A DNA stretch of 64,000 nt from Casuarina equisetifolia (Eukaryota; Streptophyta; Magnoliopsida; Fagales; Casuarinaceae), in contig CM052354.1 in assembly GCA_028551475.1 (NCBI GenBank), positions 744,001 through 808,000 of the forward strand, written 5' to 3'. The notes beneath the pieces were generated by a model. That model was not told the DNA's origin and did no database searches. It worked only from the letters and a program-made list of their open reading frames with translations. The translations under genes and the position numbers were made by a program. Position 1 is the first letter of the stretch; each line of letters opens with the position of its first letter. Shown here in pieces: positions 1-10,485 of the stretch.

Positions 1-473
1 GCCTTCTCTTTCAAACCTATCACAAACTCTTCCGCTGTAAACAAACTTTTCACCTAAACCAACAAATACACACTAAAAGAAAAGCCCAGATTCTACCATT
101 TTTGGTATTCCCAGAGACCAGATTCCTCAAAAATCGCCTTTTGTTTACCAGTTTAAAGTTTTCCTGTCATCAATGAGACAGAGAGCTTCGTCTTATTTCT
201 TTCTCAAACTGACTTCCCTGGATGATTTAAGACTCGGTTTTCCCAAGATTGGGCGCACCTTCTTTAGACTGCTATGGCCTTAAGGAGGCCGGGAGTGTCG
301 CTGTCTTTCTTATACTCAAGGACCTTAAAATGGTCTTTCTAGGTTTTTCGAGATCTTAAAGGGTTCTCTAGCTATGATGGTAATTTACCTCAGCGTATGC
401 AATGTATATGTCACAGCATGTCACATCCATGTCCTCACGTACGTGGTGTAAATAACTTTGACGTCTACAACTC

Positions 474-482
474 TATGAAAAG
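474..482 (+). promoter_or_regulatory. TATA-like box of gene A
   Basis: TATGAAAAG lies about 120 bases before the ATG at 596. Paralogue A'' has TATTAAAAG at the matching place (62402-62410), and the flanking bases (CTACAACTCTAT, AGAGGCAGC) are conserved. Just upstream, TTTGACGTCTAC contains W-box-like TTGAC and TGACG cores. These cores are short, so any regulatory role is inference. Confidence 0.5.
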
Positions 483-595
483 AGGCAGCCGGACTTCTCC
501 CTCCTTACTCCCCACTACCACTCTCTCTTTCTCAACGATCTTACAGCTCTAGACCCACTTATCCAACTCTCTGATTAGTGATCAATCTTCCGAGA

Positions 596-1782
596 ATGAA
601 TCATTATTTGAGCATTGCTTCTCAGCAAGGAAACATCGATGCCTTGTATTCATTGATACGTAGAGATGCGTATGTTTTGCACAAGATCGATGTTCTTCCG
701 TTTGCTGAAACTCCTCTACATGTTGCGGCATCTCTAGGAAAAACCAGCTTTGCAATGGAGATCATGGCGTTACAGCCTTCGTTTGCTAGAAAACTTGACG
801 AAGATGGCTGCACCCCGTTGCATCTTGCTGTACAGAATGAGCGAACGCAAGTAGTGCTTCGACTACTTGATGTTGATGAGAGCCTTGTTCGTGTCCCGGC
901 AAGGGATGGTCTGACTCCTCTGCATTGTGTTGCTCAAAGAGGTAATCTCTACCTTCTGGCCAAATTTTTAGAAGTTTGTCCAAGGTCAATTGAGGATGTA
1001 ACAAATAAGAGAGAATCCGTTTTGCATATTACCTTAAAATGTAACAACATTGATGCTTTTAAGCTTTTGTTGGGATGGCTTCAACGAGCATGGTTGAAAA
1101 ATGCGTCTTTTTGGGAGAAGAAATTACTGAACTGGCAGGATGATGAAGGCAATACTTTGCTGCAACTTGCAACAGCCGAAAATCTACCTGAAGTAAGTTT
1201 TCTCTAACCATTTTTGTGATAAAAGAGATTTATTTGCCATGTTCATAGAAGGAATATTAACAAGAAAGGCTGTTGAGTCTTGATTAGTTTGAAAGTTTGA
1301 GTTTGAAGACAACGTATCTGAGATTCCACCAACTTATTTCCGGCATGCAAGATTCCGAAAATCCTGACCAGCTAATGTTGTTTTCTTTTCTCTTGCAGAT
1401 AGTTAGGTTGTTTTTGGATCTCAAGGCGGGCTTTGGCTATAAAATTGAAATAAATGCTCTGAATTTGGGAGGTCAGACAGTATTCGACATTGCACAAGGG
1501 CAGGAGATTACGGATATGTTGCACCGTGCCAGATTCTTCAGAACATGGCTTTTTTCGAGAGTTCCACCTCCTACAAACTATTTCAGGTCTCCGGTGTCAA
1601 TTGACGAAAAGTTTTCTATATTCTTTGTTCGCCAGAGAACAAATATGTCAAATACATCCTGCGTTGTGATGATGGTGGTTGCTGTGCTATTTTTTACGGT
1701 TACTTTCCAAGCAATGGTGAACCCTCTTGGAGGAGTTTCGGGTGTTGGCCCCAACGGCATTGCTCCTTTGCCCGACATGTGA
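596..1782 (+). CDS. Gene A: BDA1-like ankyrin-PGG protein, prematurely stopped
   Basis: Two-exon gene of the BDA1/ACD6-type ankyrin family, membrane proteins linked to plant immune signalling. Exon 1 is 596-1192 (199 codons, starts MNHYL). The donor is GTAAGT at 1193, the acceptor TTGCAG at 1393-1398, and exon 2 resumes in frame at 1399. Ankyrin repeats occupy roughly residues 1-260 (ETPLHVAASLGK, CTPLHLAVQNE, LTPLHCVAQRGN). A PGG-like segment follows, with the first membrane helix next to NPLGG. Translation ends at a TGA (1780-1782) that lies in an 18-bp in-frame insertion absent from A' and A''. The product would be 326 aa and would lack the later membrane helices. An upstream GTG at 578 is in frame, but the ATG at 596 is conserved in A''. 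It could be a recent pseudogene or encode a truncated protein. Confidence 0.72.
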
Positions 1783-2136
1783 ACATCTACCACATCACAG
1801 CACACTTTCATTGTAGTTGGAGCTCTGAATCTGATAAGCCTCTTTGCTACGCTTTTTGCAATCTTACTTCTCCTGCCTTGTGATCATAAAAGTGGAATGA
1901 TCAACCTGCCCTTTCATCTCCTCTCTTTGTATTATATAGCAGCTATACTCATCATAGCTCCCAGGGCACCTTTTTTGCCGAAGTGGATGACTAGTAGCAG
2001 TGTGAACTACTTCATTTTTTGCATTTTCTTTGCTTTGCTGATTTTGCTGTTGCAGTTCCTTGTGAATTATAGGCAAAGAAAGCTTGTCAACGCCTTTCAT
2101 CCGGATGGGAAATTGTCCCACCAAACTCTTACATAG
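1783..2136 (+). pseudogene. Orphaned C-terminal membrane part of gene A
   Basis: After the TGA the same reading frame stays open to a TAG at 2134-2136. It encodes the remaining membrane helices found in A' and A'' (for example INLPFHLLSLYYIAA, NYFIFCIFFALLILLLQFL) and the conserved tail KLVNAFHPDGKLSHQTLT. Nothing else in this half is broken, so the insertion is probably young. Read through, gene A would make about 444 aa. Confidence 0.7.
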
Positions 2137-3030
2137 ATTGCTGCGGCTATGCCAAGTCTGTACATAGAACCATGCTAAGGAGCAGTTTGAGTGTTTTTTG
2201 GGTGAAAGCATGCGCCTGCAATCTTTTCCGACTATTCATGAAAGTCTGGAGCTGCAGTGTTTGCGGTACAGGTTCAGTTTCTAGTTACTGATGTTTCTTG
2301 TTTGCCTTAGCCAATTGGCTAGTATTTGTGGCAAAAAAATCAATCTGTATTTACGTTTTACAGCATTGCATTGATACTGGTTGTATAAGAAACTTTTCTG
2401 TGAATCAAACAAAAACCTTTGTTTCACAACGATATTATTCCTTGTTTGCATTGTTCTATTCTGTTTCCAGCTTTCCCTGGCACTTGTTCTGTTTACTAGA
2501 ACCGTGTACTTTCTGCGTAGAGCTTATCACCCTGAACTCCCAGTAATCACGATGACCTCATTTCCAATTTTACGTGATTATGGCAACACTTCCAGAAGGT
2601 TATGTTCATTACCATCTAAATGTGCTTTCAGTCTAATGGAGCGAGCCTAAAGAAAGACTGCCTTTATGACGATGCTCCAGTCCCACATCTTGGCAAGGTT
2701 CTTGGATATGGCGGACATGGCATTCATATCCGCTTCTGGTGAGAATTTCGGGGACGTGGCTCTCATATTTGGTTGGCTTAACTTTTTCCAATTAGTGCAT
2801 TAGATGAAAGAATTAATTGATAGGAAAAGTTTCTTTGAAAACATCCTTTATTTGACCGCAAGTACACTAAACACATTGTTAAACAACACTTTGGACTCTT
2901 CACCCACAAATATTTCACCCTCGAGCTGTGGCATACAAATATTCAACCTTATTTTGAGGGAGAATTATGGAAGAGAGAGAGAGAGGGGATGGAAGAAGTG
3001 CGGCTGGTCTAGGAAGTGGGAAGTTTGGTT
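2137..3030. other. Conserved 3' flanks between convergent genes A and B
   Basis: No coding signal. 2200-2340 is almost identical to 30970-31110 downstream of A', which suggests a 3' UTR or linked duplication tract. From about 2800 the sequence matches the 3' flanks of the minus-strand ankyrin genes. A GA-rich tract near 2975-2995, (TC)n on the gene B strand, also recurs downstream of C and D. Confidence 0.6.
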
Positions 3031-5074
3031 CTAGTTGGCAGTGCGTCCGCGCCACCTTTGGCAAAAAACTCTGTACATGAAGCGAATTACGATCTCCAAC
3101 TGCTGCATCTGGAAAATTGCAACCTTACAAAACCAAATGCCTGTAAGACCAATAATAATTACCCCAACATCGAAGAAAAAAAGCCCTTTAAAATACTATT
3201 TGCGGTCATGTTCAGGATTTGGGCTTGTGACGTTTCGTGATATGACAAAAAACCCAACAAGTAAACAAATGGGAACGAAGCAAAGAAGGCTAAGAAGCGA
3301 TCTAGGGAGGAGAAGGATTCCTGCCAACATAAGAAACAAAGAGGACCCAGCATTTAAATAATTGAGTGCATCGAAGTAGTAAGTGCCCATGATTGCTGCC
3401 CCAGCACGGTGTGACATCGTATTATCTTGCCAAGTTCCACCAGGAGGGGTAAGTAATATTTGAAAGTTGATTGTTACCATCAGCGCAACAAGCACCAACA
3501 AAGCATTGCGAGTTTCTTCAGTGAGCTTGAAAAGTGAACTTCCTGCAGTAGTGTCACGGCGTAGCATACAAGCAATCTCATCATAGTCCTCCTGTGTTCC
3601 GAATTGCAAGAAGTCAAATATTGTGAAGACCCTTAAAAGGCTGAGTCTAAATTAACTCAATAATTCAATAACCACCTCCCGTCCCCCCTTACTGCAGAGA
3701 TGCATAATTATAATGTCCACACTCAAAATAGTTTACACAATAACACTTGCTCCTCCCAAAAGGTGAAAAAAGAAAGAAGAAGGCAAATGGCACATACTAA
3801 TAAAAGAAAAGAACATTAAACACTAAATATCATAGACAAAGGAGACTATTTCTCGGCATATTTTTAAGTTCTCTACAAAAAAATAAATAAATAAATAAAA
3901 GTTATTCAAATGTGTGGTTAGTCATTAAAAAATATATGTCAATTTTTGGCAGGTTGTTGATTTTAGAAACACTTGATTTGTTTATTTTATTAATTCTCAA
4001 GCTGTAATTATAGAAGATTCTAAAATGTTACTAAAAAGATAAAAGTGGTGAATTTTGAACAAAACATATTATGTGAGTAATGGAATTTGATTGAAGAGAA
4101 TGGAAGCAGTACATACAAGAGTAATTTGTATGTCAACTCAAATAATTTGTGAATACTTTTATGTTTACAAAGGTAGCTTGGAGACATTATTATATGTGAA
4201 TTTGTTGTGTTATCAAATGAGTTTACTTTTGCAAACTATTAGAAGCTAATTTTTGTAGTGGGTAAATAAAAAAGCCTGCCTTGGATAGATCTCTATTATA
4301 CCACTTAACTTACTAAATAAAACTTGCCTTGGATAGATACTGGCCATGTCTAATTTTTGAGATCTCCTTTCTTGCTTCAAGCTCCCAATTTCGCAATTTG
4401 TATCTCCCCCAAAAGGCACCATTTGAGGAAGTAAGATAAAGCCAATCATACAACATCATAAAAGCTTTGTAGTTTTGATATCTTATGGCTATATGTAAAG
4501 AAGTCTCATCATCCACTGTCACATCTAAAATAGACATTGGACAAGTAATTAGCATTCCAATCAAAGGTGCAAGATCACCTATTTTTGCTGCATAATGGAA
4601 AGGAGTCGAACCCCCCTTTCCTTTAACACGTGCAAGGTCTTTGTCAAACTCAAGTAAACGAAGCACCACGTTGCGAAACCTTTCTTGCAGGTGAAGGTAG
4701 TTCCCGCGTTGAGGATCTCCGAGGCTTAGCTCTTGCAAAGCAACATCTACTTTACCTTTCTCTTCCAAAGCAAGATGTAGTGGTGTGAGACCTTTTCTAG
4801 TTAGCTTCAGAGAAAATGATGGCTTTAATGCCATGATCTCGCCCACAAACGAGACATGCCCTCCTTTTGCAGCACGATGTAAAGGTGTCTCTGCAAACGG
4901 ACTGTTGTCGATCTGCTCCAGGACATCTGAATTTTCCTCCATCAAGTCGTACAACTGTTAAATGTTTCCTGTTTCACCAGCAAGCAAATATTCATTAATG
5001 ATATCACGTGGAACACTTTGACTAGCCACCGACTGAGCAGGATTGATAACTTGCAGAACATTCGGATTGGCCAT
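3031..5074 (-). pseudogene. Gene B: BDA1-like ankyrin-PGG pseudogene
   Basis: Exon 1 runs 5074-4328 (MANPNVLQV start). The intron is 4327-3592 with a GC donor (AAG|GCAAGT), and exon 2 starts at 3591 with EDYDEI after ACACAG. Exon 1 has ankyrin repeats (ETPLHRAAKGGH, LTPLHLALEEK, STPFHYAAKIGD). Exon 2 has the PGG motif LLTPPGG and four predicted membrane helices. Two in-frame stops break it: TAA at 4960-4958 (E has CAA there, in GNVQQLY) and TAG at 3198-3196 before the last helix (E has AAT). The frame is otherwise open to TAG at 3033-3031. The closest relative is gene E. It is a pseudogene unless the short open pieces are expressed; the splice sites are inferred from paralogue alignment. Confidence 0.75.
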
Positions 5075-5200
5075 CTGAGAGTTGAGAGACAATGCCTTCA
5101 AATTTTTAGAAGAGATGAGGCCGAGCCAGGTAGGAAGAAATGCCTATAAAGTTGTAAAAGTTTGTGGAGTGTTAAGGCACAATTCAGGAGAGAGGCCATG

Positions 5201-5211
5201 CTCTTTTTATA
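5201..5211 (-). promoter_or_regulatory. TATA box of gene B
   Basis: TATAAAAAGAG on the minus strand, about 130 bases before the ATG at 5074. The same box and spacing occur in gene E, where TATAAAAGAG lies about 135 bases before its ATG. Confidence 0.6.
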
Positions 5212-6010
5212 GGAGTTGATCAGATGTGGCCATTAGATAGCACTGCATGCAAGAGAAAATGCAAGGCGAGTAACCCCAAACAAATAACTAATTACAATAG
5301 CTTGCAATAGAAAAATTATTTTAATACATTTCTTCGAAAGTAGTACAAGCTACTGGAAGAATAAATTAATCAAAAAAATAGTGGATGGAGTAGAACGTGC
5401 AGTTAGTTTTATTTAATCAAAGGTTGGTTAGTTGATGGATTAAAATATATCAATATTTAATAGAATCATTAAAGTTGTCAAACAAATAGAATGAAATAAA
5501 TAATATTCATGAATGTGTCATTCACAATAAAATGAATGATAAAATAAAAGAATGACAAAAGATTAAAAATATTTCTTCAATCCCCACTTAATTCTCTCTC
5601 TCTATGAACATTTATATTTTTTTATTTTTAAATGTACATAGCATTACAGGAATTCAGTGTCAAATTTAGAAGCTTTTGATCGTAAACCTAATACTAAGAG
5701 GTCTTAGGCCTTAATTTACTACTAAGCTACTAGGCAATATCACATTCTTTATTGGGTTTTGGTACATTTAATTGTTCTTTTTATTTTTACTATTTTAAAT
5801 TTGTTCTTCACTTATTTTTTAGTATCATGCCTGCAATGGAATCTCTATTCCTGTTATCAGTGTTCATTTCTTATTTTATGCGATTAGGACGACAATTGGA
5901 AAGAGTATGTATTCAGCGGGTTTGCTTCTCATCTTATTCCAATTGCCATCTCATATCTGTTTGGCTTAACCCTTTTGGTTGATGCATATTTGATGAATGT
6001 ATAATGACTG
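5212..6010. other. AT-rich gene B upstream region
   Basis: AT-rich intergenic DNA, partly alignable to the region upstream of gene E (about 34440-34900), for example the shared stretch around AATTAATCAAAAAA-TAGTGGATGGA. No coding, RNA or transposon signal was seen. A short open frame near 5752-5982 is low-complexity and looks fortuitous. Confidence 0.5.
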
Positions 6011-6198
6011 CTTAGGTCAAGACCCCGATGTTGCAGTCGAAGGCTTAAACGATTATGAAAAAAATCCTTTATTTGAAGACCAATACATTGATACGAAACC
6101 ATAACTTAGGTCAAGACCCCGATGTTGTAGTCGAAGGCTTAAACGATTATGAAAAAAATCCTTTATTTGAAGACCAATACATTGATACGAAACCATAA
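6011..6198. repeat. 94-bp perfect tandem duplication (2 copies)
   Basis: Two adjacent copies, 6011-6104 and 6105-6198, starting CTTAGGTCAAGACCCCGATG and differing at one position that I can see. A diverged single copy lies at 34983-35070. Its core resembles the sequence downstream of the minus-strand ankyrin genes, so it may descend from a duplicated 3' flank. Confidence 0.85.
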
Positions 6199-6244
6199 GA
6201 ACATACATAACAACTGCGAAGTAGTAATTGTGTGGGAAAATGTT

Positions 6245-6400
6245 TAAATTAAGACAGGCCTTTGGATGGTTTTCCTTTTTCTTTTTTCAGGTTGTCATTG
6301 GTCTTTGTGACAACGACCCTTTGAATAAAGCGGCCACTGCACCTGTTTAGGGGCTGTGACATGGAGTAGAGGTTGGTGTCCTCAAGTCTGAATAAAGCGG
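6245..6400 (+). repeat. Undescribed dispersed repeat, upstream cluster
   Basis: One copy of a recurring unit: a half like CCTTT-GATGGTTTTCC, then GTCATTGGTCTTTGTGACA, then a part ending near AATAAA-C-GC. The same order recurs at 35285-35400, 56297-56690 and 57917-58010. A second partial copy follows at 6355-6400. No coding potential. Confidence 0.6.
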
Positions 6401-6589
6401 GGCGCAATCACAAAATTTGGTATCAAGTTCTTATTTGGAAAGTTATTAATGAAATTTTTTTAAATTTGTTTCCAATATTACATTGCACACACCCAATTCA
6501 TATATATGAAATGTCCAATCTTAGATTTTACAATTAAAGTTCCTCTTGTCTCACTATTGAGTTAAATGGCTAAAAAAAGTGTCAATACT

Positions 6590-6965
6590 ATAATAATCAT
6601 ATCAACAATGAGAGAAGTTTGAATCAAGACCTATACAATGACATAATTTTGTATCAAGTTTTGATTTGAAAATTTAGTAAAGACAATTGTTAATGCGGTG
6701 ACAATCCTATCATCAACAAGGGAAGTTTGAATCAAGATATGCCGAATGACATAATTTTGTGTTAAATTCTAATTTCAAAACTTAGTAAAGAAGATTGTCA
6801 ATGCCTTGACAATCGTATCATCAATGAGGGAATTTTGAATTGAGATATGCGGAATGATATAATTTCTTATTATATTTTTATTTAGAAACTTAGTAAAGAA
6901 GATTGTCAATGCCGTGATAACCGTATCGTCAACGAGGGCATGTGACCTTGTGCTTTGTGACAAAA
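6590..6965. repeat. 108-bp degenerate tandem repeat (about 3.5 copies)
   Basis: AATGACATAAT-type starts at 6637, 6745 and 6853 give a period of 108 bp, with a partial unit before. Each unit holds TTAGTAAAGAAGATTGTCAATG followed by a TATC-TCAAC-AGGGAA block. A paralogous copy near 35590-35744 is split by gypsy element 1 and resumes at 41471. Confidence 0.75.
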
Positions 6966-7290
6966 GCCATTTAATCAAACAAGCTAACTAGCAGGAAAGA
7001 ATATTGAGCCTAGGCAGACCTTTTCAATTATTAGCACTTCATGGGACGCACGTTTCAAGCTTAGTAAACTAATAGAAACACCGACAGAAAATAGTTTAGG
7101 ATGTTGAGATTGTGAGTCCTTATCTGTACGCATTTAAATAAAGAAATGTGGACTTTTTGGATACAGCCCACAGGGAATTCTTTGCCAATGCGGGTTTCAA
7201 GCTCAACTCCGAGTTGTCAGGACTTTGTCGCAGCAGCCCATTAAATAAACCGGCACGTAGCTTGGTTTTCTAAAGACTATTATTTGAAGA
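6948..7290 (+). repeat. Repeat block paralogous to 41510-41820
   Basis: Contains two copies of the TGACA...AATAAACCAGC-type core (near 6955 and 7225) and long stretches shared with 41510-41820, such as CTTATCTGTACGCATTTAAA and GCGCACGTTTCAAGCTTA. It forms part of the duplicated block upstream of B and E. Confidence 0.65.
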
Positions 7291-8370
7291 GAGAACCAAA
7301 GTTGTTGTAATTGAACTTATAGTTAGTGAGAGTTAGATCAATTGATTTTTCATAGATTCACTTCTATCATACATATAAAACCTGTTTCAAATAATCAAGA
7401 AGAATATGAAAATATGAAAAAGAAAAAAAATTAGGCTATTGAATATAATTACATAAGGACGCTAATATTCTTGTTCAAGAAAGAAATGACATCGTTGATA
7501 GTATAAGGATAACATATTTTGAATATGAAGATCTTTGGAACTATTTTAGATTTGCAAATTTTTTACAAATTCTTTAAGTTGCCGCCTTCTTAGATACTTG
7601 GCTAAACTTCATACCTTGAACAACAAATTAAGTTATCTCCTTAGATCCAATTCGTCTTTGACCAGAAACTTGATTTTAGGACAAACCTTTAGATGTTTTT
7701 CCTAGAAAATTAAACCACGTGTTTCACTGAGCTTCCAATTGCATACTTTCAAGACAGTCCATCCTAAACCTTTTAGCGATCCTCAGCCCCGCTTTGTTCT
7801 TACCATTTTCTTGCTGGGCTCGCTCCTTTAAGGGTCGGCTTATACGGCAAGTTTTGGGTCGGCCCAACTTGTTTTAGGGCCCGTCTATCTTCTTTTTCGT
7901 TTTAGTCGACAATGCTTTCAAGCATTCAATATCTTTTAAAGAGAAAACCAACAAGGGGACTAAAAAATCAATCAATAAAATGAGTGAACGGAACAGAAGG
8001 TGGTACTAGTTTTCTTTGATAAAGGGTGGAACTATAAATATTTTAAATTAATATTTGATGGCATCCAAATCAAAGATGAAGCTACTTGATTTTCTTGTTG
8101 GGGATGAATTATAATGTACAAAAAGCAGACAAACAATGAAATAGAACCACACATTCTAGCACATGTTGATGAGAAATTATACTGCACTTTACGTATCAGT
8201 TTACTAGTTTATACTCACAATTAGCATCATAAATAAAGTCATATAGTTCTTAAAGACAAATGTTTACAGTCATCTATTTGTCAATTATTTTGGACATCTT
8301 ACAAAAATCAAAGGTGTTTCCCCTATATTTTTTTTTACATTTGAGTATCCCAACTGTGTGGCGAGATTCC
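7291..8370. other. AT-rich intergenic sequence
   Basis: No gene, RNA or recognisable transposon. One fragment near 7670-7710 resembles the CCTTTAGATG half of the dispersed repeat. The rest has no structure I can support. Confidence 0.4.
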
Positions 8371-8375
8371 CTCTG

Positions 8376-8572
8376 TCATCTAGTTGCTGGTTTCTTTAAA
8401 GGGTTCCTGTCAAAGTTGCCTTATTTGGAGGGTTGCTATCTCAAGATCCGAGTGAGAACTTCGAAAAAGGAAAAGCTTTATGAATGACCTTTATCTAGAG
8501 GTTCACCGAGGGTTCTTTACTTCAAAAACCAAACTACTTGCTGGTTTCTTTTAAGGGTTGCTGTGACAAAAT
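8376..8572 (-). repeat. Two inverted copies of the dispersed repeat core
   Basis: On the minus strand, 8416-8376 and 8570-8532 carry the core seen in direct orientation elsewhere, for example AAGAAACCAGCAAGTAGT and CAGCAACCCTTAAAAG. They show that the family occurs in both orientations. Confidence 0.6.
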
Positions 8573-9103
8573 ACGATAAAGGCTTCGAGCGGGATAGTTT
8601 CTTGATTTTTCATCAAGCTAAGACGACGAAAGTACTTACACCATTTGGATATGTCTTCACCTCTGCAAGTGCAGTTTCTGATTGCCCTCATCTATACTTT
8701 ACAAAGAACACTACTATAACGAATGAAATGTGGACGTCATCAGGAGTTGCCAACCCAACATGGTTAATTCTAAGCACGTATTTAAGTAGGGCTTTATATT
8801 TATAGGGTTTTCTAAGTACTGAGCACTCAAAACTGGTCTTTTATATAGCCAGTAGCCTTTAGCATAGTTAATACAGAAGTATTACAAATAACATAGGTCA
8901 AACATTGGACGGTTGGTTTGAACCAAATAAAGAAGATTGTAGAAAAAAGAACTCATTTGTCTTAAAATATAAAATATTTTCAAGAAGATATCATTTTGAA
9001 TGAAATTTTGAGATTTTCAATCGCATGAATTTGTAAGAATAAAAAATTTGTTTTTATTTTTTTGGCAACCATAGTCACAGCTTTGGCACAACAAATGGAT
9101 TAC
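8573..9103. other. Intergenic sequence without recognised features
   Basis: AT-rich; an open frame at 8563-8805 has no family resemblance that I can see. Nothing supported. Confidence 0.4.
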
Positions 9104-9455
9104 TCTTAGAAATTGAAAGGTCCAACTAAAACACAGAACTATACAATAATGGGTTGCCAGTGGAAGCTTATAAGGTCAGGCTCTCCTGTCGCCTTACTCA
9201 ATGTGGGACTGAATATTTTAATACTCCAACACTCTCCCGCAATCTCATGTTGGGTGTGATGAGAGGTGGGACCAATCTAGAGGGACCACACTAAGGCAAG
9301 CAGGACACAGGGTCGGCTCTGATACCATCTTAGAAATTGAAAGGCTCAACTAAAACAATGAACTGTGCAATAGTGGGTTACCAGCGGAAGCTTATAAGGC
9401 CAGGCTCTCTTGTCGCCTTACCCAATGTGGGACTAGATATTTTAACACTCCAAAA
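9104..9455 (-). mobile_element. TRIM: miniature LTR retrotransposon, complete
   Basis: Two direct repeats of 128 bp (9104-9231 and 9328-9455) flank only 96 bp. Read on the minus strand, the downstream LTR starts TGTTGGAGTATT. The upstream LTR is followed directly by TGGTATCAGAGCC (9327-9315), a match to the initiator-Met-tRNA primer site. A purine tract, TTGCGGGAGAG (9242-9232), precedes the other LTR. There is no coding room, so this is a terminal-repeat retrotransposon in miniature that needs proteins from other elements. The upstream LTR begins TTTTGG instead of TGTTGG, a small decay. No clear target-site duplication was seen. Confidence 0.88.
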
Positions 9456-9717
9456 ATTACTGAATAAATTACAACTATTAAAAAGAAAAAAGAAAAAAGA
9501 AAAAGAAGGAAGTTTTGCGGAAATGTGTGATTTATCACTCCAAATGTTTTTCTACTCAATGCATTTAGAATTAACTGGATTTGTGCGTACAATAATTCCA
9601 AAATCATTTTATGTGCACTATATATGTATCATCCAAAATTGCATCATTAATCTATATCCTCAATTTTTATCAGTAATTTTATGTAATGAAATCCTAATCC
9701 TTGCGTTGATGTTCTTA

Positions 9718-9856
9718 TTGTCTTGGCTTACCTTGTTCAAGCCACACTTTCATACTTAAGTGGCGTACCTTTAATCAATTAGTTAATTGTCTTGGCTTAC
9801 CTTTTTCAAGCCACACTCTCATACTTGAGTGGCATAACTTTAATCAATTAGTTCAT
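9718..9856. repeat. 69-bp tandem duplication (2 copies)
   Basis: TCTTGGCTTACCTTGTTCAA starts at 9721 and an almost identical copy starts at 9790. Each ends in TTTAATCAATTAGTT. It lies just before the copia insertion, in sequence related to the 3' flank of gene A. Confidence 0.8.
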
Positions 9857-9898
9857 TGGATGAAAGAATTAAGTGGTGGAAAAAGCTTTTAAGGAAAC

Positions 9899-10119
9899 TG
9901 TTGAGAAAACGGATGCAGTGTCCGTTATATATTGTACAGTGAGTAATAGTATTATCCAGGATAGTTTTTTGACCTCCGGATAATAGCTTGTGCTTGTCCT
10001 AGGCACTTTGTATATTTCACCTCCATAGTGGTTTTGTTTGCTTCTTGTAACGTTGAACACAATCCAATACAAGATTAGAAATGCATTCTTTCCAATCCAT
10101 GTTTGTGTTCTTCTTATCA
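9899..10119 (+). repeat. Copia 5' LTR
   Basis: Starts TGTTGAG, ends ATCA; 221 bp, the same length as the copy at 15122-15342. A primer-binding-site-like TGGTATAATAGAGC follows immediately. Confidence 0.9.
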
Positions 10120-10485
10120 TGGTATAATAGAGCAGGTTCCGATCTTGTTGTTTGACCGGTTACTTTGCCCATTTTCTTCACTTTCGCACCATTACCCTTT
10201 TTTTTCTTCTCTCTTCATCTGTCTCGATCGATTCTGGATGCACCTAGTTCTTCCCTCACTGCTTGTATTTCCTTCCTGAATCAAGCATCGTTTGCATGAC
10301 CATTACCCCCGCTTGTTACTGCCTTCTTTCGTCTTGTAATCTCTTTGAGCCATTCCATCGAACAGGTTACAGACACTTCCTTTTTTCCCTATTTCTCGTC
10401 CCTTCTCTTTTCTTCCTTCTTCTTATACACGCCTTTTATTAAACACCTCCCACGCCTTTCTCCTACACTCGGTTGATCCACCCAC

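Noticed and set aside
578-595. In-frame GTG start 18 bases upstream of gene A and the same at 62519 for A''
   Set aside because: Eukaryotic nuclear genes start at ATG; the ATG at 596 (62537) is conserved between the two copies with the same context.
5752-5982. 76-aa hydrophobic open frame
   Set aside because: AT-rich, Phe/Tyr-rich chance translation with no conservation in the paralogous unit.
9869-10120. Minus-strand open frame repeated at 14984-15364
   Set aside because: It lies in the two copia LTRs; the repetition reflects the LTR pair, not a gene family.
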